A program made the translations under genes and the position numbers. From Rhodobacter calidifons (GTDB taxonomy: Bacteria > Pseudomonadota > Alphaproteobacteria > Rhodobacterales > Rhodobacteraceae), in contig NZ_JAANHS010000007.1 in assembly GCF_011174775.1 (NCBI RefSeq), positions 174,219 through 238,218 on the forward strand: 64,000 nucleotides of DNA, read 5' to 3'. Positions 35,501-44,983 of this stretch are shown in pieces. A model generated the notes under the pieces. The model had not been told where the DNA came from. It did no database searches and worked only from the letters and a program-made list of their open reading frames with translations. Each line of letters begins with the position of its first letter. The first letter of the stretch is position 1.

Positions 35501-36310
35501 TCAGCCTCCGAACAGCCGCGTGACCGGGGCGAAAAGCCCCAGCAGCAGCACGAAGCTGACCGCGCCGATCAGCGCGTCGAAACGGTCAAGCACCCCGCCA
35601 TGGCCCGGAATCAGAACCGAGGAGTCCTTGACCCCCGCCCGCCGCTTGATCCAGCTTTCGGCGATGTCGCCCAGCTGTCCGGCCAGGGCCATCAGCGCCG
35701 AGACCGGCACGATCAGCCAGCTGGTCCCCGCGACCAGGGCGAAGGCCAGACCGACCAGCGCCGCGCCGACCCAGCCCGCCACCGTGCCCGACCAGGTCTT
35801 CTTCGGGCTCAGCGCCGGCCAGAACTTCGGCCCGCCCACCAGGCGCCCGACGAAATAGCCCAGCACGTCCGACACGATCACCACCGCCACGACCCAGAGA
35901 ATCGCCCGGTCGCCGCCGGCCTCGCGCAGATCGACCAGCCCGTAACCCGCCAGCATGATCGCCAGCGCATAGGCGCCGGAAAGCCGGCGGTCGCGCCGCG
36001 GGGTCAGGATCAGCACCAGCGTCGGCACCATCAGGAACAGCGTCGCGATCTCGCTGCGCAGGACAAGAGCCAGCATCAGCGCCGCCCCGGCCAGAACCGC
36101 GATGGTCACCGGCGCGCGCCGGCGTTGGGGCGCCGTCATCGTCGCCAGTTCCCAGATCATCACCGCCGTCAGCACGATGACCAGCGCGGCAAAGGCGGTG
36201 CCGCCCAGCCAGATCTCGACCGCCCCCACCGCCAGCATGACGATGGCCGACAGGATGCGCGTGCGCAGGTCCGCCCATCTGCCGGCAGGCGCCGGCCCCG
36301 GCTCGCTCAC
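35501..36310 (-). CDS. cdsA: Phosphatidate cytidylyltransferase
   Basis: A 269-residue membrane enzyme making CDP-diacylglycerol. About seven or eight helices are seen. The signature is SPKKTWSGTVAGWVGA with GDIAESWIKRRAGVKD and IPGHGGVLDRFDAL. The start is GTG 36310, overlapping the uppS stop as GTGA; a longer frame lacks homology. Confidence 0.95.
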   Translation of the reverse strand: MSEPGPAPAGRWADLRTRILSAIVMLAVGAVEIWLGGTAFAALVIVLTAVMIWELATMTAPQRRRAPVTIAVLAGAALMLALVLRSEIATLFLMVPTLVLILTPRRDRRLSGAYALAIMLAGYGLVDLREAGGDRAILWVVAVVIVSDVLGYFVGRLVGGPKFWPALSPKKTWSGTVAGWVGAALVGLAFALVAGTSWLIVPVSALMALAGQLGDIAESWIKRRAGVKDSSVLIPGHGGVLDRFDALIGAVSFVLLLGLFAPVTRLFGG

Positions 36311-37041
36311 CGGACCACCCCGCCGAAGCGCCGCTGCCGGTTCGAGAAGCGCCGCACGATCGCCGCAAGTTCCTGGGGGCCGAAATCGGGCCAGAGCGTC
36401 TCGGTGAACTCGTATTCGGCATAGGCTGCCTGCCAGGGCAGGAAGTTCGAGGTCCGGGTCTCGCCCGAGGTGCGGATCACCAGGTCGGGATCGGGCAGGC
36501 AGGCGGTATCCAGCCGCTCGGCAAAGGCCGCCTCGGTCAGGTGCCGCGGGTCCAGCAGGCCCGAGGCCGCCGCCTGGGCCACGGCCTTGACCGCGCGCAG
36601 GATCTCGTCCCGCCCGCCGTAGTTGACCGCCACCGTCAGGTTCAGCCGGTCCAGCCCCGCCGTCCGCGCCTCGATCCCGGCCATCAGCCGTTGCAGCTTG
36701 GGGTCCAGCCGGGTCCGGTCGCCGATGAAGCGCATCCGCACGCCCGCCATGGCCAGCCGGTCGGCCTCGCGCTCGATGTAGCGGGCGAAGATCGCCATCA
36801 GGCCCAGGACTTCCTCTGTGGACCGCTTCCAGTTCTCGGTGGAAAAGGCGTAGAGCGTCAGCCACTTGATCCCGAGGTCGGGTGCGGCCTTGACGATCTC
36901 GCGCACGCGTTCGGCGCCCTTGCGGTGGCCCACCAGCCGCGCCCAGCCCCGGTTCGTGGCCCAGCGGCCGTTGCCGTCCATGATGATCGCCAGATGGTTG
37001 ACCGGCCGCGCCGGGGCCTCCACCTGCAAGTCCTTCGACAA
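36307..37041 (-). CDS. uppS: Undecaprenyl pyrophosphate synthase
   Basis: A 244-residue cis-prenyltransferase supplying the lipid carrier for peptidoglycan. IIMDGNGRWATNRG has the catalytic Asp, and GHRKGAERVREIV, LYAFSTENWKRS and RTSGETRTSNFLPWQ are the other conserved regions. I infer a TTG start at 37041 because GGAGGGG lies 6 nt upstream and no ATG fits the normal N-terminus. frr ends 23 bp upstream. Confidence 0.95.
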   Translation of the reverse strand: MSKDLQVEAPARPVNHLAIIMDGNGRWATNRGWARLVGHRKGAERVREIVKAAPDLGIKWLTLYAFSTENWKRSTEEVLGLMAIFARYIEREADRLAMAGVRMRFIGDRTRLDPKLQRLMAGIEARTAGLDRLNLTVAVNYGGRDEILRAVKAVAQAAASGLLDPRHLTEAAFAERLDTACLPDPDLVIRTSGETRTSNFLPWQAAYAEYEFTETLWPDFGPQELAAIVRRFSNRQRRFGGVVR

Positions 37042-37063
37042 TCGCCGCCCCTCCGACTGCAGG

Positions 37064-37630
37064 TCAGACCTGCATGATCTCCGCCTGCTTGGCCTCCAGC
37101 GCCTTGTCAACCGCGGCGATCGCCTTGTCGGTCAGTTCCTGCACCGCGTCGGACCAGAATTTCTGGTCATCCTCGCTCATGCCCTGCGCCTTGGCCTTCT
37201 TGATCTGGTCCATTCCGTCGCGCCGCACGTTGCGAATCGCAATCTTGGCCTGTTCGGCATAATGCGCGGCAACTTTGGTCAATTCGCGGCGACGTTCCTC
37301 GTTCAGCTCCGGAATCGGCAGGCGGATCAGCGGGCCGTCCGTCACCGGGTTGATCCCGATGCCGCTTTCGCGGATCGCCTTCTCGACCTTGCCGACCAGC
37401 GCCTTGTCCCAGACATTGATCACCACCATCCGCGGCTCGGGCACGTTCACCGTGCCCAGCTGGTTGATCGGCGTCATCTGGCCGTAGGCTTCGACCTGGA
37501 TCGGCTCGACGATCGCGGCCGAGGCCCGTCCCGTCCGCAGCGAGGCGAACTCCGTCTTCAGCGCCGCCATCGCGCCATCCATCCGGCGCTGAAGCGCGTC
37601 GGTGTCGATCTCGATCTCTTCATGAGCCAT
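37064..37630 (-). CDS. frr: Ribosome recycling factor
   Basis: A 188-residue factor that splits post-termination ribosomes with [47 protein letters not shown] and [16 protein letters not shown] are characteristic. GAAGGAG precedes ATG 37630. It stands between pyrH and uppS, as in most bacteria. Confidence 0.97.
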   Translation of the reverse strand: MAHEEIEIDTDALQRRMDGAMAALKTEFASLRTGRASAAIVEPIQVEAYGQMTPINQLGTVNVPEPRMVVINVWDKALVGKVEKAIRESGIGINPVTDGPLIRLPIPELNEERRRELTKVAAHYAEQAKIAIRNVRRDGMDQIKKAKAQGMSEDDQKFWSDAVQELTDKAIAAVDKALEAKQAEIMQV

Positions 37631-37779
37631 CTTGCTGCTCCTTCACTTCCCCGGCGGGCTGCCCGCCCCGCGATTTCGCGCTCTATAGCAGAGCCTGCGC
37701 GGCCCGGTATAGGCCAAAGCACCTGCCCGCAACTTCGCCCGCCCGCCCGCCTTGGTTAACCGCGCAGAGGCCAGACCGG

Positions 37780-37823
37780 GTGCCATACGCATGCCAGACG
37801 GATGCCAGACGGATGGCAGACCG
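37780..37823. repeat. Four 11-bp tandem units between pyrH and frr
   Basis: Consecutive units GTGCCATACGC, ATGCCAGACGG, ATGCCAGACGG and ATGGCAGACCG run from 37780 to 37823. The middle two are identical. They lie in the 239-bp gap between the pyrH stop and the frr start. Eleven bp is about one helical turn, so iterated protein sites are possible, as is simple slippage. Confidence 0.7.
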
Positions 37824-37869
37824 CGGAAATCGCCCCGCCATGGCCAATTAACGCTGCGCTCGCAAGGGG

Positions 37870-38592
37870 TCAGTCCTGAACCCGGGTATAGGTCCCCTGC
37901 CCGGCCAGGATTCCCCGGAACCCGCCGGGCTCGTCCAGGCTGAAGACGATGATCGGCAGCGCATTGTCCCGCGCCAGGGCGATGGCGGTCGCGTCCATCA
38001 CGCCCAGATGCTTCTCCAGCACCTCGTCATAGGTCACATGGTCGTATCGTCTGGCATCGGCATGCTTCTTCGGGTCCTTGTCATAGACCCCATCGACTTT
38101 CGTCCCCTTGAAGATCGCCTGACAGGCCATTTCCGACGCCCGCAGGGTCGCCGCCGTGTCGGTGGTGAAATAGGGGTTGCCGGTCCCTGCGGCAAAGATG
38201 CAGACCCGCTTCTTCTCCAGATGCCGCACCGCGCGGCGGCGGATGTAGGGCTCGCAGACCTGATCCATCGGGATCGCACTGATGACGCGGGTGAAGACCC
38301 CGATTGCCTCCAGCGCCGACTGCATGGCCAGCGCGTTCATCACCGTGGCCAGCATCCCCATGTAATCCGCCGTCGTCCGCTCCATGCCCTGCGCGCTGCC
38401 TTGCAGGCCGCGAAAGATGTTGCCGCCGCCGATCACCATGCAGATCTCGACGCCCAGGTCGCGGACCGATTTCACCTCCTCGGCGATGCGGGCCACGGTG
38501 GGCGGATGCAGGCCATAGCCCTGGTCCCCCATCAGCGCCTCGCCGCTGATCTTCAGCATCACGCGGCTGTATTTGGTGGCTGTCTCCGTCAT
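37870..38592 (-). CDS. pyrH: UMP kinase
   Basis: A 240-residue hexameric amino-acid-kinase-fold enzyme. [42 protein letters not shown] and [13 protein letters not shown] are signatures. AGGGG precedes ATG 38592. It heads the minus-strand cluster and is divergent from miaA. The rpsB and tsf genes that often precede pyrH are not next to it. Confidence 0.97.
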   Translation of the reverse strand: MTETATKYSRVMLKISGEALMGDQGYGLHPPTVARIAEEVKSVRDLGVEICMVIGGGNIFRGLQGSAQGMERTTADYMGMLATVMNALAMQSALEAIGVFTRVISAIPMDQVCEPYIRRRAVRHLEKKRVCIFAAGTGNPYFTTDTAATLRASEMACQAIFKGTKVDGVYDKDPKKHADARRYDHVTYDEVLEKHLGVMDATAIALARDNALPIIVFSLDEPGGFRGILAGQGTYTRVQD

Positions 38593-38685
38593 GGGACCCC
38601 TGCATATCGTTTTCTTGTTTGGACTGGGCCGCAAAATGTCGCAAAAGCGCGGAAGGTTCAACAGCCGATCGGGCGGGGTTTCCAG

Positions 38686-39552
38686 GTGCAGACCGCCAGC
38701 ATATCGCGCGAGGCTCCGGTGCTGATCGCCGGTCCCACCGCCAGCGGCAAGTCGGCCCTGGCGCTGGAGCTTGCCACGCGCGACAACCGTCTGATCGTGA
38801 ACGCCGACGCGCTTCAGGTCTATGCCAACTGGCGCATCCTGACCGCCCGTCCCTCGCCCGCGGACGAGGCCGCGGCGCCCCATGCGCTCTATGGTCACGT
38901 GGCACGCGACATAATCTATTCCGTCGGCCACTGGCTGCGCGACGTGGCACCCCTCCTGTCGCAGCCCGTGGTGATCGTCGGCGGCACGGGGCTGAACTTC
39001 AACGCCTTGACCAGGGGGCTGGCCGAGGTGCCCGCCATTCCCGCGGTCGTGCGGGCCGAGGCCGACGCCCGCCGTGCCGCCGAAGGTCACGCTGCGCTGC
39101 TGTCCGAACTGGACGCGGCAACCGCCGCCCGCATCGACCGGCGGAACCCGGCCCGCATCCAGCGCGCCTGGGAGGTGCTGCGGGCCACCGGCCGCGGGCT
39201 GGCCTCCTGGCAGCAGGACACGCCCGCGCCCCTCCTGCCGCTGGATCGGGCCGAGGCGCTGGTCCTGGTTCCCGATGTCGCCTGGCTGAACGACCGCATC
39301 GCCCGGCGATTTCACCAGATGTTGCGCGACGGGGCCTTGAATGAGGCCCGTGCCAACCTCGCCGACTGGGACCCGGGCCTGCCCTCCTCCAAGGCCATCG
39401 GCGCAGCCGAACTGATTGCGCACCTGCGGGGTGAGCTGACACTCTCCGATGCCGCCGATGCGGCAGTTGTGGCCAGCCGGCAGTATGCCAAACGCCAGCG
39501 CACCTGGTTCAGATCGAACATGCGCGCCTGGCGGCAGGTTTCCCTTCCCTGA
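38686..39552 (+). CDS. miaA: tRNA dimethylallyltransferase
   Basis: A 288-residue enzyme that prenylates A37 of tRNAs reading U-starting codons. [17 protein letters not shown] is the P-loop, [20 protein letters not shown] holds the catalytic Asp, and [17 protein letters not shown] is the acceptor loop. The C-terminal [15 protein letters not shown] is diagnostic. The start is GTG 38686 behind GGGCGGGG; the open frame further upstream is only the antisense of pyrH. Confidence 0.95.
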   Translation: MQTASISREAPVLIAGPTASGKSALALELATRDNRLIVNADALQVYANWRILTARPSPADEAAAPHALYGHVARDIIYSVGHWLRDVAPLLSQPVVIVGGTGLNFNALTRGLAEVPAIPAVVRAEADARRAAEGHAALLSELDAATAARIDRRNPARIQRAWEVLRATGRGLASWQQDTPAPLLPLDRAEALVLVPDVAWLNDRIARRFHQMLRDGALNEARANLADWDPGLPSSKAIGAAELIAHLRGELTLSDAADAAVVASRQYAKRQRTWFRSNMRAWRQVSLP

Positions 39553-39589
39553 CATGGGCTTGCCCGCGAAAGTTGCAGCGGTTTTCCAC

Positions 39590-39598
39590 TTATCCACA
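39590..39598. promoter_or_regulatory. Consensus DnaA box
   Basis: TTATCCACA at 39590-39598 is a perfect DnaA box in the 173-bp gap between miaA and the AraC-type gene. It is isolated, so it may titrate DnaA or regulate the gene rather than start replication. Confidence 0.4.
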
Positions 39599-39725
39599 GC
39601 CTTTTGCACAGAAAAATGGAACATCCGTGGACAAGTCCGGCCCGGTGACCGGAAAATCGCTTGGGTTGTCGCCCGAGGCCTGCTTAACTGCCACTGTCAG
39701 CGGCTCTGCCAAGGGAACTGGACCA

Positions 39726-40526
39726 ATGCCGATCGTCGCTCCGCCCTCGCAACTGCGCCTTGTCGCGATCCCGCGCCTTGCTTCCGGCGGTCGCTGGCGG
39801 GTCGAGGCCATGCGTTCGCTGTCCGAACCCTGCCTGTTGTGGTTCACCAAGGGCCAGGGCCGCATCACGATCTCGGGGGTGACGCGCGGCTACACGGCAC
39901 ATAATGCGATCTTCATCCCCGCCGGCGTCATGCACGGTTTCGAGGCCGGCCCGCAGGTCTTTGGCACCGCCGTGTTCTTCGGGCGCGAGCCGAAGGTCGT
40001 CCTGCCGAAGACGCCGCAGCATCTGCGCATCCGCGAGGTCCATGCCCAGCAGGAGGTGAACGTCCTGCTTGATTCGATCCTGCGGGAACTGGAAAGCGAC
40101 ACGCCGGCCCATGATCGCGCGACCGAAGCCTATGTCGGCCTTCTCGGCGTCTGGCTGGAGCGTCAGGTGCGCAAGGCCGATCCGCTGGAGGCGCCGCGCC
40201 AGGATGCGACCCGCCGCCTGGTGGCGCGCTACACCGCGCTGCTGGAACGCAACTTCCGCACCGGCATGAACGTCGCCGATTTCGCCGCCGCGCTGGGGGT
40301 GACGCCCACGCATCTGACCCGCTGCTGCAATGCCGCCTGCGGTCGGCCCGCCTCGGCCCTGTTGCAGGACCGCCGCATCTTCGAGGCGCGCAAGCTGCTG
40401 GCGGAAACCCGCATTCCCGTGGGCCGGATCGCCGAACAGCTGGGCTTCAACTCACCGGCCTATTTCACCCGCGCCTTCCAGCACGTCACCGGCAAATCGC
40501 CGACCGCCTTCCGTCGCGCCGGTTGA
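39726..40526 (+). CDS. AraC family transcriptional regulator
   Basis: A 266-residue regulator. The N-terminal cupin-like sensor (RWRVEAMRSLSEPCLLWFT to about residue 100, with HNAIFIPAGVMHGFE) is followed by two helix-turn-helix units at the C-terminus (NVADFAAALGVTPTHLTRCC; PVGRIAEQLGFNSPAYFTRA) ending KSPTAFRR. It lies directly before a peptide-type ABC operon on the same strand, with a direct repeat in the gap, so that operon is its probable target. Ligand unknown. ATG 39726 has AAGGGA upstream. Confidence 0.9.
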   Translation: MPIVAPPSQLRLVAIPRLASGGRWRVEAMRSLSEPCLLWFTKGQGRITISGVTRGYTAHNAIFIPAGVMHGFEAGPQVFGTAVFFGREPKVVLPKTPQHLRIREVHAQQEVNVLLDSILRELESDTPAHDRATEAYVGLLGVWLERQVRKADPLEAPRQDATRRLVARYTALLERNFRTGMNVADFAAALGVTPTHLTRCCNAACGRPASALLQDRRIFEARKLLAETRIPVGRIAEQLGFNSPAYFTRAFQHVTGKSPTAFRRAG

Positions 40527-40580
40527 GCGGATTCCGACACGATCTGTCAGAATTCGACCTGCCCATGTCGTGAATGTGCT

Positions 40581-40618
40581 ACGGATTGTCGAAAGCAGTC
40601 GTTGACGGATTGGCGAAA
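40581..40618 (+). promoter_or_regulatory. Iterated direct repeat, probable AraC-type operator
   Basis: ACGGATTGTCGAAA (40581-40594) and ACGGATTGGCGAAA (40605-40618) match in 13 of 14 bases and are spaced 24 bp start to start. Same-face direct repeats are the usual target of AraC proteins. They lie between the AraC-type gene and the ABC operon, about 130 bp before its first start codon. Confidence 0.65.
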
Positions 40619-40750
40619 AAGATGCGCAATGGCCTGATGGGGGTGTGTGTCGCGCTGTGACGTTCGGGCTGTGCCGACGCGGCCAAAGCAACGCTTGGCG
40701 AGACAGATCGCACTGCCGCAACCAAAGAAAAAACTCGCAGGGAGACGAAG

Positions 40751-42385
40751 ATGAAAGACCTGAAGACCGGCGCCAAACTGCATCCCGCGGCGCAGATGTA
40801 TGCAACCGAACACGCCGATGGCAAGCTCAGCCGCCGCGAATTCCTTACCCGCACGACTGCGCTGGGTGTCTCGGCCGCTGCCGCCTATGGCCTGATCGGC
40901 CTGCCCGCCCCCGCCCAGGCGCAGGAGGCCAAGGTCGGCGGCAAGATCCGCGTGGCGATGGAGGTGAAGGGCACCAAGGACCCGCGCCTGGCCGACTGGC
41001 CGCAGATCGCCAACATCTATCGCGGTTGGCTGGAATATCTGATCCAGTACAACAACGACGGCAGCTTCGAAGGCCGGCTGCTGGAAAGCTGGGAAGCCAA
41101 CGAGGACGCCACCCAGTACATCCTCAAGGTGCGCCCCGGCATTACCTGGAACAACGGCGATCCCTTCACGGCCGACGACGTGGTGCGCAATTTCGCCCGC
41201 TGGACCGACGGCAATGTCGAGGGCAACGCGATGGCCTCGCGCTTCCCCGGCCTGGTCGATCCCGAAACCAAGACGCTGCGCGACGGCGCGGTGGTCAAGG
41301 TCGATGACATGACGGTCCAGCTGAACCTGACCGCCTCGGACATCGCCGTGGTGCCGAACCTGGCCGACTATCCGGCTGCGGTGGTGCATTCCTCGTTCCA
41401 GGACGGCCAGGACCCCTCGACCAACCCGATCGGCACCGGGCCTTACGTCCCGCAAGAGGTCTCGGTCGGCCAGCGCGCGATCCTCGTCCGCGCCCCGAAC
41501 CACACCTGGTGGGGCGGCACCGCGCCGCTGGACGAGATCCACTACATCGACTTCGGCACCGACCCGGCCGCGATGGTCGCGCTGTTCTCCTCGGACGAGG
41601 TGGATGCGAACTATGAATCGGTGGGCGAATTCATCGACATCCTCGACGGCATGGGTCTGGTGAAAGAGGAACTCGTCACCGCCTCGACCATCGTGGTGCG
41701 GATGAACTCGACTTCGGACCTCTACAAGGACAGGGCCGTGCGCTCGGCGATCCAGCTGGCGGTCGATCCGAAGGTGGTGCTGGAACTGGGTTACAACAAC
41801 CTCGGCGCCACGGGCGAGAACCACCACATGTTCCCGATCCACCCGGAATATCCGGAGCTTCCGAAGCAGGTGATCAACCCCGCGGGGCTGATGCCGGCCC
41901 TGGAAGCCGCAGGACTGAAGGACGTGGAATTCGAAGTGATCTCGCTGGACGACGGCTGGGAGGCGGCGACCACGGCGGCGGTTCAGGCCCAGCTGAAGGA
42001 TGCGGGCATGAAGATCAAGCACACGGTCATGCCGGGTTCGACCTTCTGGAACGACTGGCAGAAGTATCCCTTCTCGTCCACGACCTGGAACCACCGCCCG
42101 CTGGCGGTGCAGAACATGAGCCTGGCCTACACCTCGACCGGCTCGTGGAACGAAACCGGCATGGCCAACCCCGAATTCGATGCGCTGATGGCGCAGGCGC
42201 TTGCCATCGCTGATGCCGACAAGCGGCGGGAACTGGCCGCGAAGATGGGCACGATCCTGCAAGAGGAAGGCTACATCATCAACCCGTTCTCGCGGTCGCT
42301 GTACAGCCATCACAAGGAAGGTTTCGCGGGGCTCGAGCATCACCCCTCGTTCGAGCATCACCATTACAAGTGGTCGATGGCCTGA
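40751..42385 (+). CDS. Peptide/nickel-type ABC transporter substrate-binding protein
   Basis: A 544-residue family 5 solute receptor. The N-terminus carries a Tat signal (LSRREFLTRTTALGVSAAAA, ending APAQAQE). SBP_bac_5 features include LLESWEANEDATQYILKVRP, WNNGDPFTADDVVRNF and GTGPYVPQEV. A His-rich end (HHPSFEHHHYKW) is unusual. It heads an operon with two permeases and a fused ATPase. The substrate may be a peptide or another small molecule; sequence alone does not tell. Confidence 0.92.
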   Translation: MKDLKTGAKLHPAAQMYATEHADGKLSRREFLTRTTALGVSAAAAYGLIGLPAPAQAQEAKVGGKIRVAMEVKGTKDPRLADWPQIANIYRGWLEYLIQYNNDGSFEGRLLESWEANEDATQYILKVRPGITWNNGDPFTADDVVRNFARWTDGNVEGNAMASRFPGLVDPETKTLRDGAVVKVDDMTVQLNLTASDIAVVPNLADYPAAVVHSSFQDGQDPSTNPIGTGPYVPQEVSVGQRAILVRAPNHTWWGGTAPLDEIHYIDFGTDPAAMVALFSSDEVDANYESVGEFIDILDGMGLVKEELVTASTIVVRMNSTSDLYKDRAVRSAIQLAVDPKVVLELGYNNLGATGENHHMFPIHPEYPELPKQVINPAGLMPALEAAGLKDVEFEVISLDDGWEAATTAAVQAQLKDAGMKIKHTVMPGSTFWNDWQKYPFSSTTWNHRPLAVQNMSLAYTSTGSWNETGMANPEFDALMAQALAIADADKRRELAAKMGTILQEEGYIINPFSRSLYSHHKEGFAGLEHHPSFEHHHYKWSMA

Positions 42386-42465
42386 CCGGCCTGACCGGCT
42401 GAATCTTCGGACAGGGGCGCGATCATCGCGCCCCTCCCAAGAAGAATGAACAGAAGGGGACCGGC

Positions 42466-43554
42466 ATGGGACTGTTCGTGCTCCGGCGGCTGGGGGTCAT
42501 GCTCCTGACCGCCATTGCCCTGACCTTCGTGGTCTTCTACCTCACCAACCTGCCGCCCAACCTGGAAAAGCTGGCCCGCACCGAGGGCTCGGTCCGCATG
42601 ACCGACGAGGCGGTGCAGGACTGGATCGTGAAGAACGGACATTCCGGCTCGATCTTCCTGCGCTACGGCCAGTGGCTGGGCGTGGTGCCGGGCTGGACCT
42701 ACACCGACGAGAAGGGCCAGTCGCGCGGACGCTGCTTTCAGATCGGGCAGGACCCGGCGCTCGCACCAAGATACTGCGGACTTCTGCAAGGCAACTGGGG
42801 CTATTCGACCTTCTTCAAGGCCCCGGTCGCCGGCTCCCTTGGGGCCAAGCTGGCCGCGACCGGCTGGCTGATGCTGGCGGTGATGCTGGTCATGGTGCCG
42901 ACCTCGCTGCTGCTTGGGGTGCTGTCGGGGATGCGCGAGGGATCGGTGACCGACCGGACGCTGTCCACCTTCTCGATCGCCACCACCGCGACGCCGGAAT
43001 ATGTCTCGGGCGTGATCCTGGTCGCGCTGTTCGCCACCGCCTCGACCGGGATTTCGCCGCTGCTGGCCAGCTACGGGCTGATCGAGCCGAACAAGACCCT
43101 GTTCCTGGCCTCGGCCACCTCGGCGATGGACAAGATCACCTTCTGGAACTTCACCCTGCCGGTGATGACCATCGCGCTTTACGGGATCGGCTACATCGCC
43201 CGGATGACCCGCGCCTCGATGACCGAGGTGATGACCCAGCAATACATCCGCACCGCGCGGCTGAAGGGCGTGCCCTTCCGGTCCGTGGTGATGAAGCACG
43301 CGCTGAGAAACGCTCTGATCGCCCCCTTCACGGTCATCATGCTGCAGTTCCCCTGGCTTCTGAACGGCGTGGTGATCGTGGAAAGCCTGTTCAACTACAA
43401 GGGCTTCGGCTGGACGCTGGTGCAGGCGGCATCCAACAACGACATCCCGCTTCTGCTGGCCTGTTCCGTCGTCGCGGTGATCGTCGTCCTGATGACGCAG
43501 CTGATCTCGGACATCGGCTATGTCTTCCTGAACCCCCGCATCCGGCTGGCCTGA
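42466..43554 (+). CDS. ABC transporter permease, DppB/OppB type
   Basis: A 362-residue permease. The first helix (LGVMLLTAIALTFVVFYLTNLPP) is followed by a large periplasmic loop and five further helices. The ATPase-coupling EAA loop is in YIRTARLKGVPFRSVVMKHALRNAL. CDS starts 80 bp after the binding protein gene with AGAAGGGG in front. It pairs with the next permease. Confidence 0.93.
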   Translation: MGLFVLRRLGVMLLTAIALTFVVFYLTNLPPNLEKLARTEGSVRMTDEAVQDWIVKNGHSGSIFLRYGQWLGVVPGWTYTDEKGQSRGRCFQIGQDPALAPRYCGLLQGNWGYSTFFKAPVAGSLGAKLAATGWLMLAVMLVMVPTSLLLGVLSGMREGSVTDRTLSTFSIATTATPEYVSGVILVALFATASTGISPLLASYGLIEPNKTLFLASATSAMDKITFWNFTLPVMTIALYGIGYIARMTRASMTEVMTQQYIRTARLKGVPFRSVVMKHALRNALIAPFTVIMLQFPWLLNGVVIVESLFNYKGFGWTLVQAASNNDIPLLLACSVVAVIVVLMTQLISDIGYVFLNPRIRLA

Positions 43555-43566
43555 GGGAGCGCGCGC

Positions 43567-44979
43567 ATGGATCAGTTGACCTGGACTGGAACCGCCGGAA
43601 CCGTCCTGCTGCCGCTGTTGCAGGTGGCGCTTCTGGCGCTGGCTCTGGCGCTTGCGGCGCGGCTTGTTTTCGTCCTCGCCGGTCTCGACGCCCCGCGCCT
43701 GCCCGGCCCGGACGGCACGGCCGCCGCGGCGCGCTCGCCCGGTGAGCTTGCCAGCCTTGCCGTGCGCTACAGCTTCTTCGCCGCACTGGGCGCGATCATC
43801 TGCATGCTGGCGGCGGGCGCCGTGATGCCCTCGCCGGTCGAGGCGGGCATCCTGGGCGCGATGGCCGTCCGCTTCTGGCCGGCCTGGGCCGCGCTGGCGG
43901 CGACCTTCGTCCTGTCGATCCGCTATCGCCGCAAGCTGGGGCTCTATGGCAAGCTTTTCGACTCCACGGTGGGGATGATCGGCTTTGCCATCGTGATGTT
44001 CTGGGTGTTCACCGCGATCTTTGCCGATGTGATCGCGACCCATGACGCCTTCGCCCAGATGTCCGGCCTGAAGAACAAGCCGCCCGGCAGCGCCGCCCCC
44101 GACACCGCCTACGGCTGGTATCTTCTGGGCGGAGACCACCTGGCGCGCGACGTGTTCAGCCGGATGGTCATGGGTGCGCGCGAGGTGCTGAAGATCGCCC
44201 CGGCCGCCACGCTGTTCGCCTTCATGGTCGGCATCACGCTGGGCCTGCCGGCGGGCTATTTCGGCGGCAGGCTCGACACGGTGATCTCGTTCCTGGCGAA
44301 TCTGGTGCTGGCCTTCCCGGTGATCCTGCTGTTCTACCTGCTGGTCACGCCCGAGATCCGCAACACCGGGATCCCGATCGTCCTGGCGGCCTTCCTGTTC
44401 ATCTTCCCGATCATCTTCCTGATCGTGCTGTTCAACAGCCGCTACCACACCAACCCACCGAAGCGGAATCTCTATGTCGGACTGGTGCTGCTGATCGGCC
44501 TCTGGGCCTATTCGGGCCTGGCCTTCAACAGGGATCCGCTGGGCATCTGGTCGATGCAGCCGAACATGCTGAACGTCTTCGTCTCGGTCGTCTTCGTGAA
44601 CTCGCCCGGCGTGTTCCGCATCGTCCGGGGTCTGGTGATGGACATCAAGGCGCGCGACTATGTGGCGGCCGGCCAGACCCGCGGCGAGGGTCCCTGGTAC
44701 ATCATGCTGTGGGAGATCCTGCCCAACGCCCGCGGGCCGCTGATTGTCGATTTCTGCCTGCGCATCGGCTATACCACGATCCTGCTCGGCACGCTGGGCT
44801 TCTTCGGCCTTGGCGTGTCACCCGACAGCCCGGACTGGGGCTCGACCATCGACGACGGTCGCAAGCTTCTGAACCTCTTCCCCCACCCAGCCGTCACCCC
44901 GGCCCTTGCCCTGATGAGCCTCGTCCTGGGCCTGAACCTGCTGGCCGACGGGTTGCGCGAAGAAAGCCTGAGGGATTGA
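43567..44979 (+). CDS. ABC transporter permease, DppC/OppC type, with long N-terminal extension
   Basis: A 470-residue permease, against about 300 for the family. The extra N-terminal 130 residues hold three or four hydrophobic segments (LLPLLQVALLALALALAARL; YSFFAALGAIICMLAAGAV). The standard domain follows (MIGFAIVMFWVFTAIFADVI, GGDHLARDVFSRMVMGAREV), with EAA loop KARDYVAAGQTRGEGPWYI. It is 12 bp from the preceding gene and 4 bp from the ATPase gene. Confidence 0.92.
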   Translation: MDQLTWTGTAGTVLLPLLQVALLALALALAARLVFVLAGLDAPRLPGPDGTAAAARSPGELASLAVRYSFFAALGAIICMLAAGAVMPSPVEAGILGAMAVRFWPAWAALAATFVLSIRYRRKLGLYGKLFDSTVGMIGFAIVMFWVFTAIFADVIATHDAFAQMSGLKNKPPGSAAPDTAYGWYLLGGDHLARDVFSRMVMGAREVLKIAPAATLFAFMVGITLGLPAGYFGGRLDTVISFLANLVLAFPVILLFYLLVTPEIRNTGIPIVLAAFLFIFPIIFLIVLFNSRYHTNPPKRNLYVGLVLLIGLWAYSGLAFNRDPLGIWSMQPNMLNVFVSVVFVNSPGVFRIVRGLVMDIKARDYVAAGQTRGEGPWYIMLWEILPNARGPLIVDFCLRIGYTTILLGTLGFFGLGVSPDSPDWGSTIDDGRKLLNLFPHPAVTPALALMSLVLGLNLLADGLREESLRD

Positions 44980-44983
44980 CGCC

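Noticed and set aside
38008..38685. In-frame upstream extension of miaA
   Set aside because: It is the antisense of pyrH; the family N-terminus begins at the P-loop region after GTG 38686.
39553..39725. Replication origin around the DnaA box
   Set aside because: Only one consensus box, no AT-rich unwinding region and no origin-linked genes.
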